Positions 6,662 to 11,481 of a stretch of 15,052 nt of DNA are shown here, one piece after another (the stretch's first letter is position 1; each line of letters opens with the position of its first letter). The DNA is taken from positions 5,105 through 20,156 of the forward strand of contig JAQVLF010000007.1 in NCBI GenBank assembly GCA_028704295.1, written 5' to 3'. A program made the translations under genes and the position numbers. A model generated the notes under the pieces. The model was not told the origin of the DNA. It saw nothing but the letters and a program-made list of their open reading frames with translations, and ran no database searches. This stretch comes from Minisyncoccota bacterium. GTDB taxonomy: Bacteria; Patescibacteriota; Minisyncoccia; Minisyncoccales; Minisyncoccaceae.

Positions 6662-6821
6662 AGGTGTTGATAAATATAGAAGTTATAAACAAATGTGGAA
6701 AACATGTTGATAAATAGAGTAAAAATGGGGAAAATCTACATGCTTCGAGCCTGTTCAAATGATATTGACAATAAATCTTAAAATTATATACTAACAATAA
6801 CAAGCGGAAAAATTTTCCACT
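6645..6821. other. oriC: Putative replication origin (oriC) with DnaA-box-like cluster
   Basis: Between dnaA and the divergent plus-strand genes lie TGTGGAGAA (6645-6653), TGTTGATAA (6665-6673), TGTGGAAAA (6694-6702) and TGTTGATAA (6705-6713), each one mismatch from TGTGGATAA. TGGGGAAAA (6726-6734) has two mismatches. All five share an orientation, with start spacings of 20, 29, 11 and 21 nt. A GGAAAA-A-TTTTCC dyad (6806-6818) adds an inverted TTTTCCACT. The AT-rich stretch 6760-6803 is a candidate unwinding element. Placement between dnaA and rpmH is a typical bacterial oriC location. Functional origin activity is inferred. Confidence 0.75.
6765..6792 (+). promoter_or_regulatory. Plus-strand promoter for the glycine-rich microprotein
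   Basis: A consensus -35 TTGACA (6765-6770), a 16-nt spacer, then TATACT (6787-6792). The roughly 40-nt leader contains the GGAAAA/TTTTCC dyad and then a full AAAGGAGGTGAT ribosome binding site (6834-6845). Confidence 0.6.
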
Positions 6822-6840
6822 GCTACAAAGATTAAAGGAG

Positions 6841-6960
6841 GTGATTAGCACGAGCAAACAATCAGGCTCTCAGGGAGGGGCACGAAGTGGCTCAAATGGC
6901 CATGGCGGCTCCGGACCGCGGTCTGGCGGCGGAAAGGGTAGTGGCGGCAGAGGAAAGTAA
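6841..6960 (+). CDS. Glycine/serine-rich basic microprotein, non-standard start likely
   Basis: A short frame ending TAA at 6958-6960, encoding about 36-39 residues of low complexity: 15 Gly, 8 Ser, 3 Arg, 3 Lys and no acidic residue among the last 36, with segments such as GGARSGSNGHGGSG and GGGKGSGGRGK. AGGAGGTGAT (6836-6845) is a near-perfect SD. The codon at the ideal 8-nt spacing is ACG (6850), followed by AGC AAA CAA; the only standard start in frame is GTG at 6841, whose G is part of the SD. The coordinates take that GTG as the outer limit. Its G-rich codon use is unlike that of its AT-rich neighbours. The composition suggests a disordered nucleic-acid-binding peptide next to oriC. No homolog family is recognised. 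Confidence 0.55.
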   Translation: MISTSKQSGSQGGARSGSNGHGGSGPRSGGGKGSGGRGK

Positions 6961-6967
6961 AGAATAA

Positions 6968-7000
6968 AGGGAAAACTGTGCTTTTAGCACTATTTTCCCT
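6968..7000 (+). promoter_or_regulatory. Strong hairpin between microprotein and the 116-residue gene
   Basis: AGGGAAAA (6968-6975) pairs with TTTTCCCT (6993-7000) and GTGC (6978-6981) with GCAC (6987-6990), separated by a 2x2 internal loop and closed by TTTTA. No U-tract follows, so it may be a weak terminator, processing site or 3' stabiliser. TATAAC at 7004-7009 directly after it could be a -10 for the next gene. Confidence 0.5.
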
Positions 7001-7019
7001 CGATATAACTTACTAAAAA

Positions 7020-7370
7020 ATGGAAAAGAACATTCAAGAAATTAATAAAAAGTTTGCTATCATCCATTGGGAAGATTCATGGACTCATGGGAATCTTCAA
7101 CTTACAGAAGAAGATTGGAAGGGTAAAAATATTGGCTACGCGGTTTCGGCTGGATTGATTGTTAATGAAGACGAAAAACAAATTTCTTTAGCTACGGATT
7201 ATTTTTATCCGCAAGATGTAGACGAAGAAGGAACTTTTAGAATGGTCAATTCTTTTCCCAAAAGCGGCATTCATAAAATAATAAGATATGAAGTTCCTAT
7301 CGAAATTAAAAATCAAATAATCAAGTATTACAAATGTCCGAAAGGAGAAATTGAACAAGAAAATAAGTAA
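7020..7370 (+). CDS. Conserved-looking small protein of unknown function
   Basis: A 116-residue soluble protein with the layout IIHWEDSWTHGN... then GYAVSAGLIVNEDEKQISLATDYF... then FPKSGIHKIIRYEV. This order (W-x-D-S motif, a 'G-hydrophobic-hydrophobic-x-E-D/N' beta strand, an I-x-L-A strand, then P-K-x-x-I basic strand) resembles small beta-rich hypothetical proteins found in phages and bacteria, for which I know no function. The C-terminus is a charged tail (CPKGEIEQENK). There is no SD; ATG at 7020 follows A-rich sequence and TATAAC. It ends just before an intrinsic terminator. The function is not assigned. Confidence 0.75.
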   Translation: MEKNIQEINKKFAIIHWEDSWTHGNLQLTEEDWKGKNIGYAVSAGLIVNEDEKQISLATDYFYPQDVDEEGTFRMVNSFPKSGIHKIIRYEVPIEIKNQIIKYYKCPKGEIEQENK

Positions 7371-7381
7371 CAAATAGAAAT

Positions 7382-7405
7382 CCTGAGATTGCGCTCAGGG
7401 TTTTT
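7382..7405 (+). terminator. Intrinsic terminator after the 116-residue gene
   Basis: CCTGAG (7382-7387) and CTCAGG (7394-7399) form a stem with loop ATTGCG, followed by GTTTTT. It separates this unit from the rpmH operon. Confidence 0.8.
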
Positions 7406-7449
7406 AAATTAAAATATAGTACAAAACGTTCAATATATACGCCAAAAAA

Positions 7450-7489
7450 TTGACCAATTTTAAATTTTTTGCTAAGGTATTTCTATAAT
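7450..7489 (+). promoter_or_regulatory. rpmH operon promoter region
   Basis: TTGACC (7450-7455), 17 nt, then TAAGGT (7473-7478) is one candidate pair. A perfect TATAAT (7484-7489) lies 11 nt further on but lacks a well-spaced -35. If the latter is used, the leader is only about 7-8 nt before the rpmH ATG at 7504. Confidence 0.45.
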
Positions 7490-7503
7490 TAAACAGAAAG
7501 AAT

Positions 7504-7638
7504 ATGAGCTTTACATATAAACCAAAAAAGAAAAAAAGAGCAAGGACACATGGTTTTCTAGCAAGAACAAAAACTAAGGCTGGCCAAGCTGTTCTTAAAA
7601 GAAGAAGATCTAAGGGCAGAGCAAAATTAACTGTCTAA
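7504..7638 (+). CDS. rpmH: 50S ribosomal protein L34
   Basis: A 44-residue, highly basic protein beginning MSFTYKPKKKKRARTHGF and ending KGRAKLTV. The core R-x-H-G-F-x-x-R-x-x-T-x-x-G-x-x-V-L-x-x-R-R-x-K-G-R is the L34 signature. It is an rRNA-binding protein of the large subunit. It heads the classic rpmH-rnpA-yidC-jag order beside oriC. The upstream SD is weak (AGAAAG). Length is normal for L34. Confidence 0.97.
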   Translation: MSFTYKPKKKKRARTHGFLARTKTKAGQAVLKRRRSKGRAKLTV

Positions 7639-7646
7639 TTTTTTAA

Positions 7647-7985
7647 ATGCTTAAAAAAGAAAACAGATTAACTAAGAAGAAAGATTTTGACAGAGTATAT
7701 AAAAAAGGGAGAGGCATTAGATCAGACTCTCTTTTTTTGAAAATACTCGAAAATGATAAGGAAAAAACAAGAATAGGCATTGTTATTTCTAAAAAAGTAT
7801 CAAAAAAAGCAGTTGAAAGGAATAAAATAAAAAGAAGGATAAGAGAGATTGTAAGAAAGATGGATTTTTGCAAAGGATTTGATATAATAGTAGTTGCCTA
7901 TCCAAATGCTAAAGAAAAAGATTTCGAAGGCATTAAGCAAGAAATTATTTATTTATTTAAAAAAGCAAAATGTTTGAATTTATAG
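7647..7985 (+). CDS. rnpA: Ribonuclease P protein component
   Basis: A 112-residue basic protein that assists the RNase P RNA in maturing the 5' ends of tRNAs. It begins with the typical LKKENRLTKKKDFDRVYKKGR segment (residues 2-22) and carries the RNR motif RNKIKRRIRE (58-67), the RNA-binding signature of the family. The central strand RIGIVISKKVSKKAVERN is also conserved. The ATG is 8 nt after rpmH; there is no SD. Its 3' end overlaps yidC by 16 nt, indicating coupled translation. Length is normal. Confidence 0.96.
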   Translation: MLKKENRLTKKKDFDRVYKKGRGIRSDSLFLKILENDKEKTRIGIVISKKVSKKAVERNKIKRRIREIVRKMDFCKGFDIIVVAYPNAKEKDFEGIKQEIIYLFKKAKCLNL

Positions 7986-8680
7986 GACAATTATTTAATC
8001 TATTTTTATACGAACCAATATTAAACTTTTTATTATGGCTATATATTGTGGGAGGAAGCTTTGGAATAGCTATTATTGCATTGACTATTATTATTAGGAT
8101 GATCATATATCCCCTTAATGCCAAAGCTTTAAAAAGCCAGAAGGAAATGCAGGAGATTCAACCTTTAATTAAAGAACTTCAAGAAAAATACAAAACCGAC
8201 CCTCAAAAACAAGCTGAAGAATTAATAAAATTATACAAGGAAAAGAATTTTAATCCTTTTGCATCATTTTTCGTTTTACTAATTCAAGTTCCTGTAATAT
8301 TAGCGCTTTATTGGGTCATTAGAAATATTTCTCTTAATGTAGATTTTTCAAGCAACATTTACACTTTTATCAATTACACAGACTCTATTAATCCGATGTT
8401 TCTAGGCATCAATCTATTTGAAGTCAATGTAATATTTGCTGTTATTGTCGCTATTGCTCAATTCTTCCAGATATGGACTATGCAGCCTAAAAAGAAAGAT
8501 GAAGAGAAAGAACTTGATCAAATGGAAAAAATGCAGAATATGATGCAAAAACAAATGCTTATCATATTTCCATTAATGACTTTCTTTATCTTGACTCAAT
8601 TCCCTTCGGCACTAGGACTATACTGGCTTGTAATTACAATTATTTCCATTATTCAACAAAAGATAATTTTAAAAAGCTAA
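7970..8680 (+). CDS. yidC: Membrane protein insertase YidC/Oxa1 family
   Basis: A 236-residue insertase of the short, Gram-positive-like type, without the large periplasmic P1 domain of E. coli YidC. Five hydrophobic segments are visible, at about 18-25, 30-49, 93-112, 143-165 and 197-232. The conserved groove arginine is R43 in the IIIRMIIYPLNAKALKSQ segment, followed by the cytoplasmic coiled hairpin (KEMQEIQPLIKELQEKY). The family motif NPFASFFVLLIQVPVILALYW precedes TM3. It inserts membrane proteins alone or with Sec. There is no obvious lipobox cysteine at the N-terminus. It overlaps rnpA and is followed 4 nt later by khpB. Confidence 0.96.
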   Translation: MFEFIGQLFNLFLYEPILNFLLWLYIVGGSFGIAIIALTIIIRMIIYPLNAKALKSQKEMQEIQPLIKELQEKYKTDPQKQAEELIKLYKEKNFNPFASFFVLLIQVPVILALYWVIRNISLNVDFSSNIYTFINYTDSINPMFLGINLFEVNVIFAVIVAIAQFFQIWTMQPKKKDEEKELDQMEKMQNMMQKQMLIIFPLMTFFILTQFPSALGLYWLVITIISIIQQKIILKS

Positions 8681-8684
8681 AGTT

Positions 8685-9158
8685 ATGTTAGACAAAAAAG
8701 AACTTCAAGTTATAGAGGAAAAATCAAAAGAATTCTTTAACAAAATAGGCCTTAATGTTGACCTTGAAATTGATTATTCAAACGAAGAAAAAGACCTTAT
8801 TGAAATGAATGTTTTAAAAATAGACGATGCTAAAATGTATATTGGAAAACAAGGGCTTGTTTTGTCAGACCTCCAGCTTCTTTTAAGAAAGGTTATCAAG
8901 AAAGAATTGGATAAAGAAGTGTTTTTAACTTTGGATATTGATAATTACAAAAAAAACAAAGTAAATAGCTACAAAAGCATAGCAAATTCAGCTGCAGAAG
9001 AAGTATCAATTACTGGACAGCAAAAAATGCTTCCTCCATTATCCCCTTATGCAAGAAGGATTATCCACATGGAATTATCTAAAAGAGATGATGTAAAAAC
9101 AGAAAGCGTAGGAGTGGGAGATCAAAGGAGGCTAGTTGTAAAACCTAAAATGATATAG
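8685..9158 (+). CDS. khpB: KH/R3H RNA-binding protein KhpB (Jag)
   Basis: A 157-residue cytoplasmic RNA-binding protein with a KH domain carrying the GxxG loop GKQG (54-57, in YIGKQGLVLSDLQLLLRKVI) and a C-terminal R3H domain with the R-x3-H signature R124-H128 (PLSPYARRIIHMEL), ending RRLVVKP. The usual N-terminal Jag-N domain is absent; only a short helical lead (KKELQVIEEKSKEFFNKIG) is present, so this is a compact form. KhpB family proteins bind mRNAs/sRNAs and affect cell elongation and division in Firmicutes. It is the last gene of the rpmH operon and is followed by a strong terminator. Confidence 0.93.
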   Translation: MLDKKELQVIEEKSKEFFNKIGLNVDLEIDYSNEEKDLIEMNVLKIDDAKMYIGKQGLVLSDLQLLLRKVIKKELDKEVFLTLDIDNYKKNKVNSYKSIANSAAEEVSITGQQKMLPPLSPYARRIIHMELSKRDDVKTESVGVGDQRRLVVKPKMI

Positions 9159-9160
9159 TT

Positions 9161-9186
9161 AAAAAGCACTTTTCAGTGCTTTTTTT
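9161..9186 (+). terminator. Intrinsic terminator of the rpmH-rnpA-yidC-khpB operon
   Basis: AAAAAGCACT (9161-9170), loop TTTC, AGTGCTTTTT (9175-9184) and continuing T's to 9186. Confidence 0.9.
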
Positions 9187-9201
9187 ATTTAAGCTAATAC
9201 C

Positions 9202-9229
9202 TTACAATCGTCTATTTTTCGTCTATAAT
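9202..9229 (+). promoter_or_regulatory. Orphan plus-strand promoter-like site
   Basis: TTACAA (9202-9207), 16 nt, then TATAAT (9224-9229). CGTCTAT is directly repeated around the spacer (9209-9215 and 9220-9226). No plus-strand gene follows; 9230-9345 has only a small CACTCG...CGTAGTG hairpin (9276-9291) and I recognise no RNA family there. Confidence 0.3.
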
Positions 9230-9345
9230 ATGACTATATATTGACCATAATAACAAAATCGCTCCAGATGAAGAACACTCGTGTCGTAGTGCTTGGGTTT
9301 GATCTAGAATAATGGTTCTGATTAGCAATTATTAACCAGGCTTTT

Positions 9346-9687
9346 CTATTTTATAACCTCAATTTTGATTCCAATGACACCATACTTCTCTTGTTCCTCT
9401 TTCGAGTAAAAGGATTTTATTTCTTCGATTAATTCTTCTTTCGAATTTCCGCCAAATAAGGATGGAGAAAAATCTGAAAATAAATTTTCGAAATTAGGAT
9501 AACGATATAGCGCAGTTATGGTTGTAGACACGCTCTTTGACTGATTATTACTGCATGTAAAATTAATTTTATCTCCAAGACTAATTTGTCGACGCTTTTC
9601 ATCGTATAATCTTGACTCTATAATTTTTTTTCCACTAACAATTTTTTCAAATGGAATAGCAGATAGCTTCATTTTGTGGACTGTCAT
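9346..9687 (-). CDS. ASCH-domain protein
   Basis: A 113-residue single-domain protein of the ASCH (PUA-like) superfamily. Diagnostic segments are the opening HKMKLSAIPFEKIVSGKK, the family G-K-K-x-I-E-x-R-L-Y-D-E (19-30), the strand LGDKINFTC, TALYRYPNFENLF and the terminal EEQEKYGVIGIKIEVI (97-112). ASCH domains are RNA/nucleotide-binding beta-barrels; some are ribonucleases or act on modified cytidines, others are thought to regulate translation. The ATG at 9687 has no SD, and TATAAT at 9701-9696 lies only 8 nt upstream, so the message is probably leaderless. It sits apart from the ATPase gene upstream; its substrate is unknown. Confidence 0.88.
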   Translation of the reverse strand: MTVHKMKLSAIPFEKIVSGKKIIESRLYDEKRRQISLGDKINFTCSNNQSKSVSTTITALYRYPNFENLFSDFSPSLFGGNSKEELIEEIKSFYSKEEQEKYGVIGIKIEVIK

Positions 9688-9695
9688 ATTTTTTC

Positions 9696-9701
9696 ATTAT
9701 A
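9696..9701 (-). promoter_or_regulatory. -10 element of the ASCH gene
   Basis: TATAAT on the minus strand (9701-9696). The position 17 nt upstream reads TTTTAG (9724-9719), a weak -35. The predicted start is at or within 2-3 nt of the ATG at 9687. Confidence 0.45.
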
Positions 9702-9780
9702 ATTTTGTCTATCAAAATCTAAAATCATTTAAGCTCTTGTAATATTGTAAACAATTGATTAATTCAATGAATAAATTTAT

Positions 9781-9885
9781 TTAATTTTCCTCAAATTTAG
9801 TCACTTCCCTTGAATGAACCACCCTTTCAAATGGTCCGCTATCAACTCTAAACTTTATTTTATTCAAATCGTAGTTAGGATGCAT
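9781..9885 (-). CDS. Possible 34-residue ORF downstream of the AAA_14 gene
   Basis: An ATG at 9885, 2 nt after the ATPase stop, opens 34 codons ending TAA at 9783-9781. The product begins MHPNYDLNKIKFRVDSGPF and ends VTKFEEN. The sequence is balanced and protein-like (not low complexity), and the tight spacing would allow translational coupling. It could be a real small protein, a remnant of a longer decayed gene, or chance. No family recognised. Confidence 0.35.
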   Translation of the reverse strand: MHPNYDLNKIKFRVDSGPFERVVHSREVTKFEEN

Positions 9886-9887
9886 AA

Positions 9888-11285
9888 TCAAATCATCATT
9901 AAAATTAAATAATAAGGAATATAATATATTGTATTCCCGTTTATATTCTTTTTTTCTATTTGATTCCTTGTCACAACTATTCCAAAATCAAGCCTTTCCT
10001 TTTTTAAATATTTATTTATGGCAATCAAATCGCTAAATTTTATATTATTTGAAGACTTTACCTCCATCGGAAGTTGCTTATTATTCTTTGATATTATAAA
10101 ATCAATTTCTCGTTCTTTATCGCGAAAGAAGCTTATAGAATCGCCATTAATGTATTTTAAAGAAAGTGCGTCATATACAGCGTTTTCAATTATCTTTCCA
10201 AACGCTTGAGGAACTTCGTTCATATGATCCTCTGTATAATAATTCAAAGCGCAGATAAAATTTGTACATGTTGTATAAATCTTTTTTGAGACTCTGCCTC
10301 TTTTTATCAAACTTTTATGGTATTTGTAAATAATTTCAAAAATGTAGCTTTCTTTCAAATAACCAATATACTTTTCTAGTGTTTTTTTAGATGCTTTTAC
10401 CTCTCTTCCTATGTTAATTATTTCGAAGATAGAGCCAACATTATTCAAAAGGTATCTAACCATTAATTTGAATTCGTCTACTTTTTCAATATTAAAAATA
10501 TTTACGCAGTCTTCCTCAATCTTTCCAATAACCGATTCATTGATATAGTTATGGCGCTTATTAATATCTCTCAATTCTAATGTCTCTGGAAACTGTCCGC
10601 TTACAATATATTCTCTGCTCAAATCATATATTTTCTTGCCATTATATAAGTCAAACTGAGTCAATTTGCCAAATAACTTAGGCAAATCAAATAAATCATA
10701 AGGATTTAAAACTTCAACTTGTGCCTGCTTTATTCTTATAAATTCTCTAAAAGACATTGGGGGAAGATAATAATCAAAAATTCTGCCTGCCAAACTCTCC
10801 CTATTCTTTCCCTTAAGAAGCATGCTTTGAGAACCTGTCACGATAAATTTAATTCGCTTATTAGATAGATCGTAATATTTTTTTAATACTGCCTGCCAAT
10901 TTTCAATATATTGTATTTCGTCAAGAAAAATATATACTTTCTCACTTTCTTTAAAAAGCATAGCCGGATTATCAATAACTTGTTCAAAGTAAAAAGACAA
11001 AATCTCATCAAGAAATTTTGTTTTTTTTATTTGGCTTGCATAATCAAAAAGAAAATAAAATACATACTCTGGATTGGTCTTCTTTTCAACCAAATGTGCG
11101 ATAAGCTGCTTTAAAATTGTACTTTTCCCAACTCTCCTTAGTCCAACGATATTAAGAATTAGAGAGTGCTCTAAATTATCTAAAAGCTCAAAATACAAAT
11201 CCCTCTTAGGAAGACTCTCTTCTCTTGGAATATACTTATGATCTTTCCACCAAGGGTTTCTTATTTCTAAATTTTTTCTCATCAT
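9888..11285 (-). CDS. AAA_14/DUF4143 family ATPase
   Basis: An ATPase of the archaeal-type STAND/AAA_14 family with a DUF4143 C-terminal domain. Numbered from an upstream in-frame ATG at 11330, it has Walker A GLRRVGKST (63-71), Walker B VYIFLDE (132-138), a sensor TGSQS (165-169), the family segment KGKNRESLAGRIFDYYLPPMSF, a winged-helix-like region (KASKKTLEKYIGYLKESYIFEII) and a C-terminal nuclease-like motif EID...MEVKSS (408-427) resembling a degenerate PD-(D/E)XK site. The start is set at 11285 (465 aa) because the 15 residues before it are encoded by promoter-proximal inverted repeats and the predicted transcription start (near 11305) lies inside the longer frame. ATG 11297 is the alternative. 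The role is unknown; such genes are scattered and mobile-looking. Confidence 0.88.
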   Translation of the reverse strand: MMRKNLEIRNPWWKDHKYIPREESLPKRDLYFELLDNLEHSLILNIVGLRRVGKSTILKQLIAHLVEKKTNPEYVFYFLFDYASQIKKTKFLDEILSFYFEQVIDNPAMLFKESEKVYIFLDEIQYIENWQAVLKKYYDLSNKRIKFIVTGSQSMLLKGKNRESLAGRIFDYYLPPMSFREFIRIKQAQVEVLNPYDLFDLPKLFGKLTQFDLYNGKKIYDLSREYIVSGQFPETLELRDINKRHNYINESVIGKIEEDCVNIFNIEKVDEFKLMVRYLLNNVGSIFEIINIGREVKASKKTLEKYIGYLKESYIFEIIYKYHKSLIKRGRVSKKIYTTCTNFICALNYYTEDHMNEVPQAFGKIIENAVYDALSLKYINGDSISFFRDKEREIDFIISKNNKQLPMEVKSSNNIKFSDLIAINKYLKKERLDFGIVVTRNQIEKKNINGNTIYYIPYYLILMMI

Positions 11286-11289
11286 GTTT

Positions 11290-11350
11290 GTATCCATAAA
11301 TGTATATTTTAAGGATACCTTAGTATCCATAAAATGTCAATAAGGGATAC
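11290..11350 (-). repeat. Two tandem inverted repeats (operator/iteron-like) at the AAA_14 promoter
   Basis: On the plus strand GTATCC-N17-GGATAC (11290-11318) and GTATCC-N16-GGATAC (11323-11350) lie in tandem, 33 nt apart (about three helical turns), and both begin with the 11-nt direct repeat GTATCCATAAA. The inner half-sites also form GGATAC-CTTA-GTATCC. The array covers the -35, spacer, -10 and predicted start of the ATPase gene, as an operator would. Confidence 0.7.
11312..11340 (-). promoter_or_regulatory. Promoter of the AAA_14 ATPase gene
   Basis: On the minus strand, a consensus TTGACA (11340-11335), 17 nt, then TATCCT (11317-11312). Both elements lie inside the tandem repeats, so a bound protein would block or alter transcription. 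Confidence 0.55.
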
Positions 11351-11374
11351 ATATATAGATAAATTTTTTATACC

Positions 11375-11447
11375 TGATATAATAAAGCTGTTAATACCCG
11401 TTGCACCCCTGTTCCATTTTTGGAATATGCGCGCGGGTTTTTGTTTT
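11375..11447 (+). ncRNA. Candidate small structured RNA with own promoter and terminator
   Basis: TGATATAAT (11375-11383) is an extended -10 element predicting a start near 11390. The following roughly 57 nt fold as a two-tier hairpin. The outer stem is ACCCG (11396-11400) with CGGGT (11434-11438), extended by UGC/GCG after a bulge. The inner hairpin is TTCCA (11412-11416), TTTT loop, TGGAA (11421-11425). TTTTTGTTTT follows (11438-11447). No plus-strand gene precedes it, so the terminator is otherwise orphan. No Rfam-like family is recognised. Confidence 0.4.
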
Positions 11448-11455
11448 AATCAAGA

Positions 11456-11474
11456 CCGTGACAATTTGTCACGG
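11456..11474 (-). terminator. Hairpin at the end of the prgI-virB4 operon
   Basis: CCGTGACA (11456-11463) pairs perfectly with TGTCACGG (11467-11474), loop ATT, 8 nt past the VirB4 stop. The minus-strand tail is TCTTGATT, poor in U, so termination may be partial. Confidence 0.55.
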
Positions 11475-11481
11475 CCTCACT

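Noticed and set aside
6471..6857. 128-residue minus-strand frame across the dnaA start and oriC
   Set aside because: It overlaps dnaA in another frame and spans the DnaA-box array and both promoters; no domain is recognisable.
6896..6967. Alternative frame in the microprotein region (MAMAAPDRGLAAERVV...)
   Set aside because: No SD near its ATG. The SD at 6836-6841 is too far away, and the other frame has matched SD spacing.
9230..9345. Structured RNA after the orphan promoter
   Set aside because: Only one short bulged hairpin (9276-9291) and competing weak pairings at 9310-9340, with no U-tract terminator. Not enough to call a gene.
11376..11474. 4.5S/SRP RNA or tmRNA
   Set aside because: The sequence lacks the GGAA/GGUCAGG apical motif of SRP RNA and the tRNA-like ends of tmRNA, and it is too short.
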